Below the pieces are notes generated by a model. That model worked only from the letters and a program-made list of their open reading frames with translations. It was not told the DNA's origin and made no database searches. Shown here piece after piece: positions 32,772-41,983 of a stretch of 64,000 nt of DNA (within the stretch, counting starts at the first letter, position 1; every line of letters starts with the position of its first letter). The DNA is taken from assembly GCF_001406815.1 (NCBI RefSeq), contig NZ_CVRR01000019.1, forward strand, positions 1 to 64,000, read 5' to 3'. The position numbers and the translations under genes were made by a program. This stretch comes from Roseburia faecis. Lineage in GTDB: Bacteria; Bacillota; Clostridia; Lachnospirales; Lachnospiraceae.

Positions 32772-33617
32772 ATGCGTAAATTTATGCTGATCACGAACCG
32801 GTACAAAGATCGTGATCTGACACTCTCAAACGAAATTGTCTCGTACATACAACAAAAGGGCGGCAGTGCTGCAATCTGTGTCAGCAATGTGGAGGATGAT
32901 AACCAGAAAGATTTTGCACTTTCCGAGATTCCGGCAGACACGGAATGTATCCTTGTTCTCGGCGGAGACGGCACGTTAATCCGCGCAGCAACCAAGGTGG
33001 AGGCGCTGCAGATTCCGCTGATCGGTGTCAACCTTGGGACACTGGGGTATCTGTGTGAGCTTGAGGAAGCTACCGTATTTCATGCCATCGACTGTCTGAT
33101 GCAGGATGATTGCATCATGGAAGAGCGGATTGTTCTGACCGGCGAAAAAATTGGCGGAAACGGCGCACATATGGCATTGAATGATGTCGTGATCCACTGG
33201 TCCGGGGATCTGTCCATGCTGCTTTTAAATGTGTATGTCAATGGGGAATATCTGACAACTTACCACGCAGATGGCGTGATTGTTGCGACACCGACCGGTT
33301 CCACGGGGTATAATCTTTCCACCGGAGGTCCGATCGTGGACCCGAAAGCAAGGGTACTTCTTCTGACACCGATCAATGCACATGACTTAAACTCCAAAAG
33401 CATTGTGTTTGGAGCGGAGGATGTTGTGGAGATTAAGATGGGAAGCAGACGGTTTCAAAAGGACGAGACGGCATGTGTCAGCTTTGACGGGGACACACCG
33501 GAGCATCTGCACGTGGGAGACCGTGTGCGGATTGCACAGGCACAAAGTACCATCTGGATCTGCAAAATCAGTAACCAGAGTTTCCTGGAAATACTGAGGA
33601 AAAAGATGAGACCGTAG
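32772..33617 (+). CDS. nadK: NAD kinase
   Basis: A 281-residue enzyme that makes NADP from NAD. VLGGDGTLIRAATK is the catalytic GGDG loop, GVNLGTLGYLCEL follows, and the NAD-binding TPTGSTGYNLSTGGPI motif is intact. It starts at the base after the tlyA stop, so the genes are tightly linked, and it is followed 17 bp later by argR. Confidence 0.95.
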   Translation: MRKFMLITNRYKDRDLTLSNEIVSYIQQKGGSAAICVSNVEDDNQKDFALSEIPADTECILVLGGDGTLIRAATKVEALQIPLIGVNLGTLGYLCELEEATVFHAIDCLMQDDCIMEERIVLTGEKIGGNGAHMALNDVVIHWSGDLSMLLLNVYVNGEYLTTYHADGVIVATPTGSTGYNLSTGGPIVDPKARVLLLTPINAHDLNSKSIVFGAEDVVEIKMGSRRFQKDETACVSFDGDTPEHLHVGDRVRIAQAQSTIWICKISNQSFLEILRKKMRP

Positions 33618-33634
33618 GACGCAAAGGAGGACAT

Positions 33635-34087
33635 ATGAAAACAACACGACAGGCAAAGATACTCGAATTGATTCAGAAAAAAGATGTGGAAACACAGGAA
33701 GAATTGTCCGCATATCTCGAAAAAGAAGGGTTTCAGGTTACCCAGGCAACCGTATCCCGTGATATCCGTGAACTGAAGCTGACAAAGATTTCGACCGACA
33801 ACGGCAGACAAAAATATGCGGTGATTACGGACGCGGATTCCAATATGATGGAAAAATATGCAAGGGTTCTCAGGGAAGGATTTTTGTCCGTGGATGCTGC
33901 GGAAAATATTGTTGTGATCAAAACCGTGTCCGGTATGGCGGGAGCCGTTGCGGCTGCAGTAGATGCCATGCGTATGCAGGAGATTGTCGGCTCACTTGCG
34001 GGAGATGACACGATTCTGTGTGTGATCCGTACGTCCGATGACGCGGTGCACATCATGAAAAAGCTTCGGAAAATTGTAGAACAGTAA
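33635..34087 (+). CDS. argR: Arginine repressor ArgR
   Basis: A 150-residue arginine-responsive regulator. The N-terminal winged helix includes QVTQATVSRDIRELKLTK. The C-terminal oligomerisation and arginine-binding domain has VVIKTVSGMAGAVAAAVDAM and AGDDTILCVIR. AAAGGAGGACAT precedes the ATG. It lies before recN, as in many Firmicutes. A short duplicated tract links its 3' end to the recN leader. Confidence 0.95.
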   Translation: MKTTRQAKILELIQKKDVETQEELSAYLEKEGFQVTQATVSRDIRELKLTKISTDNGRQKYAVITDADSNMMEKYARVLREGFLSVDAAENIVVIKTVSGMAGAVAAAVDAMRMQEIVGSLAGDDTILCVIRTSDDAVHIMKKLRKIVEQ

Positions 34088-34120
34088 TAAAAATGCTTCG
34101 GAAAAGTAGAAGGAGAATGT

Positions 34121-35800
34121 ATGTTACAAAATCTACATGTGAAGAACCTTGCCCTTATCACAGAGACAGAGGTAGAATTTAAAGAAGGACTTAATATTTT
34201 GACAGGAGAGACCGGTGCCGGTAAATCCATCATCATTGGTTCGGTTGCACTGGCACTCGGAGAGAAGGTTCCAAAGGAACTGCTCCGGGATAACGAAGAG
34301 ACCGCACTTGTGGAGCTGGTCTTTTCAGTTGAAAACCCAAAGGTTCTGGATGCGATCCGGCAACTGGGCATAGAAACAGAGGATGAAACAGTAATATTAA
34401 GTCGTAAGATAACTTCCGGAAGGGCAATTGCGCGGATCAATGGAGAAGCAGTGTCTGCTTCCCGGTTAAAAGAGGTGGCGTCTCTGCTCATCGATATTCA
34501 CGGACAGCATGAGCACCAGTCCCTTCTTTCCAAAAAGAAACATCTGGAAATCCTCGATGCCTATGCAAAAGACGCGCTGGGAGAAAAAAAAGAGCGTCTT
34601 GCCGCCTGTTATCAGGAATACCGGAAACTGAAAAAAGAGTGGGAGTCCTCGTCTTTGGATACCGAGGAGCGCGCCAGAGAGTTGTCGTTTCTTGCGTATG
34701 AAGTAAAGGAAATCGAAGAGGCACAGCTTTCCGTCGGGGAGGATACCCGGCTGGAAGAACAGTATCGCAGATTTGCAAATGCAAAAAAGATCATGGATGC
34801 CATATCGGCTGCCGGTGCAGCTACCGGGGGAGACGGCGGTACCGGAGAGAATGCATCGGAACTTATCAGCCGTGCCCTGCGGGAAGTCAGTTCGGTTTCG
34901 GCATATGAGGAGCGCATTGCGCAGATGGAACAGATGCTTACCGATATTGATAATCTGCTGAGCGATTTCAATCATGAGATTTCTTCCTACCTGTCGGGGG
35001 AGGAATTTGATGACGAAGTCTTTTATCAGACCGAAAAGAGGCTTGATGAGATCAATCACCTGAAATCCAAGTATGGAAATACGATGGAAGAGATTCTGCA
35101 GTCAGCGGAAGAAAAAACAAAGCGTATTGCCGTATTACAGGATTATGATAAATACTTAAATGATCTTTTAACTTCCATGAACCGGAAGAAAGAAGAATTG
35201 GACGGGCTGTGTGCAGAGGTTTCCGGAATCCGGAAGAAAGCGGCAAAGGGATTGACGAAAGCGATTGCACAGGCACTTGAAGATCTGAATTTTTTAGATG
35301 TGCAGTTTACGATGGAATTCCGGAAGACGGAGTACAGTGCCGGAGGCTGGGATGAGGCAGAATTTATGATCTCCACCAATCCGGGAGAACCGTTAAAGCC
35401 TCTGGGAAAGGTCGCTTCCGGCGGAGAACTTTCCCGTATTGCGCTCGCGGTCAAGACCGTCATGGCGGATACGGATGAGATTCCGACGTTGATCTTTGAT
35501 GAGATTGACAGTGGAATCAGCGGGCGTACGGCACAGATGGTATCGCAGAAGATGAAACTGCTGGCAAAGACGCACCAGATCATCTGCATCACTCATCTGC
35601 CGCAGATTGCTGCCATGGCAGATGCCCATTTCCTGATTGAAAAATCGGTGGAGCATGCGTCCACGGTTTCCCGGATTCATCCGCTGCGGGAAGAGGAAAG
35701 TATCGAGGAACTGGCGCGGATGCTTGGCGGCGTGGAGATCACGGATACGGTTTTACAAAACGCACGCGAGATGAAACGTCTGGCAGAAAAATACGAATAG
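34121..35800 (+). CDS. recN: DNA repair protein RecN
   Basis: A 559-residue SMC-like ATPase that acts at double-strand breaks. Walker A is GETGAGKSIIIGS, the Q-loop segment is DIHGQHEHQSLL, two coiled-coil arms follow, the signature is ASGGELSRIALA, and Walker B is LIFDEIDSGISG. The length is normal. AGAAGGAGAATGT precedes the ATG. A hairpin that also covers the spoIVB start follows its stop. Confidence 0.96.
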   Translation: MLQNLHVKNLALITETEVEFKEGLNILTGETGAGKSIIIGSVALALGEKVPKELLRDNEETALVELVFSVENPKVLDAIRQLGIETEDETVILSRKITSGRAIARINGEAVSASRLKEVASLLIDIHGQHEHQSLLSKKKHLEILDAYAKDALGEKKERLAACYQEYRKLKKEWESSSLDTEERARELSFLAYEVKEIEEAQLSVGEDTRLEEQYRRFANAKKIMDAISAAGAATGGDGGTGENASELISRALREVSSVSAYEERIAQMEQMLTDIDNLLSDFNHEISSYLSGEEFDDEVFYQTEKRLDEINHLKSKYGNTMEEILQSAEEKTKRIAVLQDYDKYLNDLLTSMNRKKEELDGLCAEVSGIRKKAAKGLTKAIAQALEDLNFLDVQFTMEFRKTEYSAGGWDEAEFMISTNPGEPLKPLGKVASGGELSRIALAVKTVMADTDEIPTLIFDEIDSGISGRTAQMVSQKMKLLAKTHQIICITHLPQIAAMADAHFLIEKSVEHASTVSRIHPLREEESIEELARMLGGVEITDTVLQNAREMKRLAEKYE

Positions 35801-35809
35801 ATAAAACCA

Positions 35810-35868
35810 AAGTCCGCATACTAAAGGTATCCGAGAAGATAGGAGAACCTTTGGCATGCGGTCTTTTT
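35810..35868 (+). promoter_or_regulatory. Hairpin spanning the spoIVB start codon
   Basis: AAGTCCGCAT (35810-35819) pairs with ATGCGGTCTT (35856-35865), nine of ten positions, followed by TTT. The spoIVB ATG forms part of the 3' arm and its ribosome site AGGAG lies in the loop. It may end recN transcripts and block spoIVB translation on read-through. Confidence 0.55.
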
Positions 35869-37148
35869 ATATGCGTATATTCAAAAATATTATCTGTATT
35901 TATGTTCTGGCGCTGTGCTGCTTTGCCTATGCCACCATGATACATGCCATTCCCGATCATGTATACGTGCAGGAGGGGCAGAAACTGGAACTGGACAAAA
36001 AAATTCCGGTCACACTGGCAATGTCCACAAAACCGCAATCCGTTATGGCACAGATCGGGGAGCGGACGTTTCAGGCAATGAAGCAGGAACGGGCAGTGGA
36101 AACGTGCAGCCAGCTGAAGCAGGGGGAATATACACTGACCTGCTATCTGTTTGGCATCCTTCCCATGAAAGAGGTGCAGGTTTCCGTGGTGAACGGAAAA
36201 TCTTTATACGTGAGCGGACAGGTGGTGGGCATTTACGGGGCTGCCCAGGGAGTACTGGTGCTGGGATCCGGCCCGGTGGAAACTGTGGACGGAAGCAGCC
36301 GGCAGCCGGCAGAACACATTGTATTTCCGGGGGATTATATTACTGCTGTAAATGGAAAAGCGGTCACGAAAAAAGAAGAACTGATGGAGCGGATCAATCA
36401 GTACGGGGAACAACCGGTGGTGCTGACCCTGTGGCGCGGAGCCGAGCAGATTCAGGTATCGGTGGAGCCGGTTGAGGCAGCAGAACACAAAGGCTATCGT
36501 CTGGGACTCTGGGTGAAAGATGACATGGCAGGAATCGGCACGCTGACCTATTTTGATCAGGACGGAAACTTCGGGGCACTGGGACACGGAATCGGAAACG
36601 GACAGACCAAAGACCTGCTCCGTCTGTCAGACGGCCGGCTGTACAAAGCACAGGTGCTCGGTATCAAAAAAGGTGTCCGGGGAACACCGGGAGAGCTGGA
36701 GGGAGTTGTCTATTATGGGAAAGACAACCAGATCGGAGAAGTGTCCAGCAATACACAAATCGGTATCTATGGCACGTTGACGAAAAACTTCCGGGAAGAA
36801 AAGAAAAACGAAAGTCTGTTGTGTCCGGTCGGTTACAAACAGGAGATTCAGACAAAGGATGCGGTAATTCTGTCGGATGCGTCCGGGGAACTGCAGTCAT
36901 ATCGCATCGTAATTGATGATCTTGATTATACACCGGGAGATAAAAATAAGGGAATCCGTTTTCATGTGGAGGATGAGAACCTGCTGAAGCTGACCGGCGG
37001 AATCGTGCAGGGACTGTCCGGAAGCCCGATCCTGCAGGATGGAAAACTGATCGGTGCCGTGACCCATGTGCTTGTTAACGATCCAACGAAAGGATATGGC
37101 ATTTTTGTGGAGGAAATGACGGCAAATAAAATAGGACAAAAGACCTAG
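35856..37148 (+). CDS. spoIVB: SpoIVB serine peptidase (sporulation sigma-K checkpoint)
   Basis: A 430-residue S55 peptidase made in the forespore, which signals to the mother cell through the SpoIVFA/SpoIVFB complex. An N-terminal membrane helix (residues about 6-27) is followed by a PDZ domain (residues about 130-205, including FPGDYITAVNGKAV). The peptidase has His244 in GALGHGIG, Ser390 in GLSGSPI and a nearby acidic candidate, Asp373. The ATG at 35856 is preferred because AGGAG lies 10 bp upstream; a second ATG at 35871 lacks a ribosome site. Spo0A does not follow, unlike in most spore formers. Confidence 0.93.
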   Translation: MRSFYMRIFKNIICIYVLALCCFAYATMIHAIPDHVYVQEGQKLELDKKIPVTLAMSTKPQSVMAQIGERTFQAMKQERAVETCSQLKQGEYTLTCYLFGILPMKEVQVSVVNGKSLYVSGQVVGIYGAAQGVLVLGSGPVETVDGSSRQPAEHIVFPGDYITAVNGKAVTKKEELMERINQYGEQPVVLTLWRGAEQIQVSVEPVEAAEHKGYRLGLWVKDDMAGIGTLTYFDQDGNFGALGHGIGNGQTKDLLRLSDGRLYKAQVLGIKKGVRGTPGELEGVVYYGKDNQIGEVSSNTQIGIYGTLTKNFREEKKNESLLCPVGYKQEIQTKDAVILSDASGELQSYRIVIDDLDYTPGDKNKGIRFHVEDENLLKLTGGIVQGLSGSPILQDGKLIGAVTHVLVNDPTKGYGIFVEEMTANKIGQKT

Positions 37149-37216
37149 ATGTGAAATTTGCACAAAAAAAGAAACGGTAAAATGCAATAAAGTTATATTT
37201 TATACATGAAAAAGGA

Positions 37217-37245
37217 TTGCAATAGAGAACAAAAAAGGTTATAAT
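37217..37245 (+). promoter_or_regulatory. Promoter of the type IV pilus operon
   Basis: TTGCAA (37217-37222) and TATAAT (37240-37245) are separated by exactly 17 bp. A TTATTCGAAAATAA palindrome-like element (about 37265-37279) lies downstream in the leader before pilB at 37307. The 158-bp gap otherwise holds no gene. Confidence 0.7.
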
Positions 37246-37306
37246 AATCATTAATTGCTCGAAATTATTCGAAAATAATAAATGTTTAACGTAGTGGGAG
37301 TATTAC

Positions 37307-39052
37307 ATGGATAAGTTGGTAGGGTTTGCCCGGAAGAAGCGACTGGGCGATCTGCTTGTGGATGCAGGAGTCATTTCGCAGGATCAGCTGGTAAAAGCGT
37401 TACAGGTCCAGAAAACAGAAAAACAGGGAGAGCGTCTCGGAGTGGTACTGATAGATCTGGGGTTTACAGACGAAAAACAGATCGTAGAGGCACTGAAGGC
37501 ACAGCTGAAAATACAGAGTGTCGATCTGTCAACCCTGCGCATCCCGGAGGAAATCATCCGGCTTTTGGACGAGGCAGTGCTGCGGAAGTATAATCTGATT
37601 CCGTTTAAGTTCAATGAGAAAAATCCCAATCTTTTGTGCGTGGCAATGAGCGATCCGCTGGATATCCGGGCGATGGACGATGTTTCCATCATTACCGGGT
37701 GTCAGGTGGAGCGTTTTGCTGCAACCCCGAGTGATATTGCGGCAGCCATCGACCGCTACTATGGAAATGCAGAAGCCCTGCGTGTGGCAGAACAGTATAC
37801 AAGGGAAAAGCAGGAACAGGCAAAAGCCAGGGCGGCCTTAGAAACCGGGAGTGGAAACGATGAGAACAATGTCCAGCAGGCACCGATTGTCAAACTGTTA
37901 GGACAGATCATCGAGCAGGCGGTCCACAGGAGAGCCAGCGATATCCATATCGAGCCGATGGAAAACCAGGTGCGGATCCGGTTCCGTGTGGATGGCGTGC
38001 TGCACGAAGCCATGCGGCACGACATCAGCCTGCATGCCGCACTGATCGCAAGAATTAAAATTGTCAGCGGACTTGACATTTCCGAAAAGCGCCGCCCGCA
38101 GGACGGTCGTGCGACCAGCATTGTGGACCGGCAGGAATACGACATCCGTGTGTCCGTGCTTCCGACCGTCTATGGGGAAAAGGTCGTTATGCGTCTCGCA
38201 CAGAAAAAAGCACTGACATTGGACAAGCGGGATCTGGGATTCCCGGAGGACGAATTAAAAAAGTTTGACCACATCCTAAGCCATCCGAACGGGCTTATTC
38301 TCGTCACGGGACCAACCGGAAGCGGTAAGTCCACGACATTATATACCGCATTAAATGAATTAAACGTAGAAGGCGTCAATATCATCACGGTAGAAGATCC
38401 GGTTGAGGCGAACTTAAACGGGGTCAACCAGGTACAGGTAAACGAAAAGGCGGGACTTACCTTTTCCTCGGCACTGCGTTCCATCCTGCGTCAGGACCCG
38501 GACATCATCATGATCGGGGAGATCCGTGACCAGGAGACCGCAGAGATTGCGGTAAAGGCATCCATCACCGGACATCTGGTGGTCAGCACCTTACATACAA
38601 ACAGTTCGGCAAATACCATCACCCGTCTGGCAGATATGGGAGTGGAAAACTACCTGATTGCGGATTCCGTGGTCGGAGTAATCGCCCAGCGTCTGGTGCG
38701 CCGGGTCTGTCCGGCATGCGGAATTGTCCGGGAGGCAACCGCAGGGGAGAAAAAAATACTCGGCATAAAGGATCCCGCCAGACGGATCAATGTCCGCACA
38801 CCGGGGCACAAAGAATGTGTCCGCTGCGGCGGAACCGGATACTATGGAAGAATCGGTATTTATGAGATCATGCCGGTCACGGCAGACCTGCGGCAGGCGA
38901 TCAACCGCGGGGAGAATGCGGATGTGCTTGAGGAGATCGCACTCACACATGGCATGAAAACGCTTCGCATGAGTGCCATTGATTACGCACTGCGCGGAAT
39001 CACCACCGTCGAGGAAGTGCAGCGTGTGGCATACGATGACGAAGAGGATTAA
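37307..39052 (+). CDS. pilB: Type IV pilus assembly ATPase PilB/GspE
   Basis: A 581-residue hexameric ATPase that drives pilus extension. The N-terminal GspE-N domain (LGDLLVDAGVISQDQLVKAL) is followed by the catalytic core. Walker A GPTGSGKST lies at about residues 335-343. The Asp box and Walker B are near DPDIIMIGEIRD, and a His box follows at GHLVVSTLHTN. The four-Cys zinc motif is CPACG and CVRCGGTGYYGR. It is the first gene of the pilus operon. Confidence 0.95.
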   Translation: MDKLVGFARKKRLGDLLVDAGVISQDQLVKALQVQKTEKQGERLGVVLIDLGFTDEKQIVEALKAQLKIQSVDLSTLRIPEEIIRLLDEAVLRKYNLIPFKFNEKNPNLLCVAMSDPLDIRAMDDVSIITGCQVERFAATPSDIAAAIDRYYGNAEALRVAEQYTREKQEQAKARAALETGSGNDENNVQQAPIVKLLGQIIEQAVHRRASDIHIEPMENQVRIRFRVDGVLHEAMRHDISLHAALIARIKIVSGLDISEKRRPQDGRATSIVDRQEYDIRVSVLPTVYGEKVVMRLAQKKALTLDKRDLGFPEDELKKFDHILSHPNGLILVTGPTGSGKSTTLYTALNELNVEGVNIITVEDPVEANLNGVNQVQVNEKAGLTFSSALRSILRQDPDIIMIGEIRDQETAEIAVKASITGHLVVSTLHTNSSANTITRLADMGVENYLIADSVVGVIAQRLVRRVCPACGIVREATAGEKKILGIKDPARRINVRTPGHKECVRCGGTGYYGRIGIYEIMPVTADLRQAINRGENADVLEEIALTHGMKTLRMSAIDYALRGITTVEEVQRVAYDDEED

Positions 39053-39083
39053 ATAAAACAGGGAAGGGAAGGCAGCAAAACAG

Positions 39084-40145
39084 ATGGAATTGTCAATGTA
39101 TACGCTTCTTTCGATAGCAAAAGCGCATCATGCGTCCGACTTACATATTACAGTTGGGGTTCGCCCAAAATGCCGTATTAGCGGAACACTTTACGAGATG
39201 GATGGTTTTGATAAGCTGACACCTGCGATGACAAAAGAATTGGTGGAATCTATGTTTGGACCGAAACAGAAGGCAACCATGGAGGCCACAGGGGAAGTGG
39301 ATTTTGCCTACACGGATACGCGTGTGGGACGGTTCCGTGTCAACGCTTTCCACCAGAGAGGTTCCTATGCGGCTGTACTGCGTATCGTGGCAAGCGATAT
39401 CCCGACACCGGAGGACCTCGGGGTGCCGGAAGCTGTCCTTGGGCTGACAAAGAAAAAGCGTGGGCTTGTCCTTGTCACGGGACCGACCGGAAGCGGTAAA
39501 TCCACCACACTGGCATCTTTGATCGATGTCATCAATAAAGAACGGAACGAACATATCATTACACTCGAAGATCCGATCGAGTATTTACATAAGCATAACC
39601 GGTCCATCGTAAACCAAAGGGAGATCGGGCTGGATACCGATTCCTATGGAAATGCGCTCCGTGCGGCGCTCCGTGAGGATCCGGACATCATCCTTGTGGG
39701 GGAGATGCGTGACTTTGATACGATTTCCACTGCCATCACAGCAGCAGAAACCGGGCATCTGGTATTCTCCACCCTGCATACCATCGGTGCGGCACCTACC
39801 ATTGAGCGTATTATCGATGTGTTCCCACCGCACCAGCAGAACCAGATCCGCTCGCAGCTGGCATCGGTTCTTGAGGCGGTAATTTCCCAGCAGCTTCTGC
39901 CGACGATCGACGGAAAATCCCGTGTGGCGGCATTTGAAGTCATGCTCGGTACCCCGGCGATCAAAAACCTGATCCGGGAGGATAAGGCACACCAGATTCC
40001 ATCCATCATGCAGACAAGTAAGAAGATTGGCATGCAGACGATGGATGATTCCTTATTCAGCCTGTATCTGAAACACAAAATCGATGCGGCAAATGCCGTA
40101 GAGTATGCACAGGATACAGGAAACATGCAGCAGAAGCTGTTTTAA
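39084..40145 (+). CDS. pilT: Type IV pilus retraction ATPase PilT
   Basis: A 353-residue ATPase that drives pilus retraction and twitching. HHASDLHITVGVRP opens the PAS-like domain. Walker A GPTGSGKSTT is at about 132-141, the Walker B region has DPDIILVGEMRD, and the PilT-specific AIKNLIRE motif is present near residue 292. A PilT gene implies dynamic, retractable pili. It lies 31 bp after pilB and before pilC. Confidence 0.95.
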   Translation: MELSMYTLLSIAKAHHASDLHITVGVRPKCRISGTLYEMDGFDKLTPAMTKELVESMFGPKQKATMEATGEVDFAYTDTRVGRFRVNAFHQRGSYAAVLRIVASDIPTPEDLGVPEAVLGLTKKKRGLVLVTGPTGSGKSTTLASLIDVINKERNEHIITLEDPIEYLHKHNRSIVNQREIGLDTDSYGNALRAALREDPDIILVGEMRDFDTISTAITAAETGHLVFSTLHTIGAAPTIERIIDVFPPHQQNQIRSQLASVLEAVISQQLLPTIDGKSRVAAFEVMLGTPAIKNLIREDKAHQIPSIMQTSKKIGMQTMDDSLFSLYLKHKIDAANAVEYAQDTGNMQQKLF

Positions 40146-40159
40146 AAAGGAGTTAAGAC

Positions 40160-41371
40160 ATGGCAAGTTATAAATACGAAGTGGTCGGGGCCGATGGAAA
40201 ACCAAAAACCGGCACCATCGAGGCCATGAACATGGAAGTCGCTTCGGCAGAACTCAAATCCGGCGGCAACACCATCGTTTCCATCACAAGAGCCAACGCA
40301 TTTAACAAAGATCTCGAAATCCATATCGGAAAAGCCGTCAGCGTCCGCGAAATGAGCGTATTCTGCCGCCAGTTTGAGAGCGTATTAAATGCCGGCGTGA
40401 CCGTTGTCGAGGCACTCGACATGCTATCCGAGCAGACCGAGAACAAACCGTTTGCCAACGCAATCGCAGAAGTGCGGGATTCCGTACAGCGTGGGGAGAC
40501 CCTCGCCGTTGCGATGGCGGAGCACCCGAAGATTTTTCCAAACCTCATGGTGCAGATGGTTGCCGCCGGGGAATCCTCCGGTGGTCTGGATAAAGCATTC
40601 AGCCGTGTGGGAAGCCAGTTTGAAAAAGAAGCCCACCTGAAGGGGCTGATCATCAAGTCGGCGATTTATCCGGTCATCCTGATTCTTGTTATTATCGTTG
40701 TTGTAGCCATCATGATGATTAAGATTGTGCCTACCTTTACTGCCCAGTTTGACGAAGTCGGCGGAAAACTGCCGGGCATCACGCTTGCAGTCATGGCAGT
40801 CAGTGATTTCTTTGTGCACAGCTGGTATTTTATTGTTGCCATCATCGCAGGGATTGCTATATTTATCCATGCGTGGAAAAAGACAGAGGGTGGGGCACAT
40901 ATGTTGGGAAAATTTATTCTAAAGGTACCGCTGGTCGGTCCGCTCAGCATTAAGACGGCATCCTCGCGCATGACGCGAACCCTGTCCACACTGATGGGCT
41001 CCGGTGTCCAGCTGGTGGATGCACTCGGGCTTGTGACAGAGATGATGGGGAATGCCGTGGTTAAGCAGGCATTAAAAGATGCGACCGAAGAGGTCAGCCG
41101 TGGAATCCCGCTCTCGAAGCCACTGGCAGATTCCGGGGTCTTCCCACCGATGGTCTACCACATGATAGAGATCGGGGAGGAAACCGGTAATATGGAAGAC
41201 ATGCTCGACAAAGTCGCAGCATATTATGATGAAGAGGTGGAGTCGGCGACCGAGGCACTGCTTGCCGCAATGGAACCGCTCATCATCATCGTGATGGCAG
41301 TTATTGTGGTGCCGATCGTCCTTGCGATCATGATGCCGATGTACAGTCTGTACGACAGCATCGGAGCCTGA
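40160..41371 (+). CDS. pilC: Type IV pilus inner-membrane platform protein PilC
   Basis: A 403-residue polytopic protein with two T2SSF domains. Each has the conserved pattern: FCRQFESVLNAGVTVVEAL then MVAAGESSGGLDKAF in the first half, and TLSTLMGSGVQLVDAL then MIEIGEETGNMEDML in the second. Three membrane helices are visible, including a Val/Ile-rich one in mid-protein and one at the C-terminus. It couples the ATPases to pilin. AAAGGAG precedes the ATG. Confidence 0.95.
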   Translation: MASYKYEVVGADGKPKTGTIEAMNMEVASAELKSGGNTIVSITRANAFNKDLEIHIGKAVSVREMSVFCRQFESVLNAGVTVVEALDMLSEQTENKPFANAIAEVRDSVQRGETLAVAMAEHPKIFPNLMVQMVAAGESSGGLDKAFSRVGSQFEKEAHLKGLIIKSAIYPVILILVIIVVVAIMMIKIVPTFTAQFDEVGGKLPGITLAVMAVSDFFVHSWYFIVAIIAGIAIFIHAWKKTEGGAHMLGKFILKVPLVGPLSIKTASSRMTRTLSTLMGSGVQLVDALGLVTEMMGNAVVKQALKDATEEVSRGIPLSKPLADSGVFPPMVYHMIEIGEETGNMEDMLDKVAAYYDEEVESATEALLAAMEPLIIIVMAVIVVPIVLAIMMPMYSLYDSIGA

Positions 41372-41394
41372 CCGCAGGCAGAAGAAGGGTTGTT

Positions 41395-41416
41395 ACATGT
41401 CTGCCATGAGACATGT
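41395..41416 (+). promoter_or_regulatory. Hairpin upstream of the pilin gene
   Basis: ACATGTCT (41395-41402) pairs with AGACATGT (41409-41416) around a 6-nt loop. No T run follows. It lies between pilC and the pilin gene and could be a processing or stabilising structure that raises pilin expression relative to the rest of the operon. Confidence 0.5.
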
Positions 41417-41462
41417 GATGATAGATACATAAAAATATATTTAAAAAAGGAGAACAAAGGGT

Positions 41463-41954
41463 ATGAAGAAAATTATGGAACTGCTTCAGAACATGAAAGC
41501 AAAGAATGAAAAGAAGGATAACAAAGGTTTCTCTCTCGTAGAGTTGATTATCGTTATCGCTATTATGGCAATTTTGGTAGGTATTGTTGGTACACAGGTA
41601 ATTCCGTATATTAGCAAATCAAAAGTCGCAAAAGATCAGCAGGTATTAAATAGTATTTCAACAGCAGCAGTTACAGCATATTCAGAAAATGGTGCAACAG
41701 CTGATATGACAATTGATGTATTTGGTGCAGTGCCAGCGGCTGATATCGAGAAACAGATTCAGGCTGATATTCAATCAATATCGAATTTTAAGGATTTGGG
41801 CACATTCAAAAAGGCACTTACTTCAGATGCAGGCTCAAAAGTAAAAGCTGTAAAAGTAGAGTTTAATGCTTCTACTCATAAAGCAGTAACAAAAGTAGAG
41901 TATGATGGTGATGACCCAACATATAAAATTAAAGATGTTGAAGCAACATTATAG
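41463..41954 (+). CDS. pilA: Major type IV pilin
   Basis: A 163-residue prepilin. A long charged leader (MKKIMELLQNMKAKNEKKDNKG) ends at Gly before the FSLVELIIVIAIMAILVGI helix, with Glu at position 5 of the mature protein. The globular part has many Ala, Ser, Lys and Asp residues and no Cys. AAAGGAGAACAAAGGGT precedes the ATG. The gene is visibly more AT-rich than pilC and pilD on either side, as often seen for variable surface pilins. It is placed as the major pilin because it follows pilC and precedes the peptidase. Confidence 0.88.
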   Translation: MKKIMELLQNMKAKNEKKDNKGFSLVELIIVIAIMAILVGIVGTQVIPYISKSKVAKDQQVLNSISTAAVTAYSENGATADMTIDVFGAVPAADIEKQIQADIQSISNFKDLGTFKKALTSDAGSKVKAVKVEFNASTHKAVTKVEYDGDDPTYKIKDVEATL

Positions 41955-41983
41955 TTCTTAATATTTATAAATAGGAGAAACAA

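Noticed and set aside
33733-34491. Minus-strand frame of 252 codons over argR and recN
   Set aside because: Shadow of two well-supported genes, with no ribosome site and Ser/Phe-rich composition.
35915-36475. Plus-strand frame of 186 codons inside spoIVB
   Set aside because: It is in another frame of a clear S55 peptidase and has low-complexity Gly/Arg composition.
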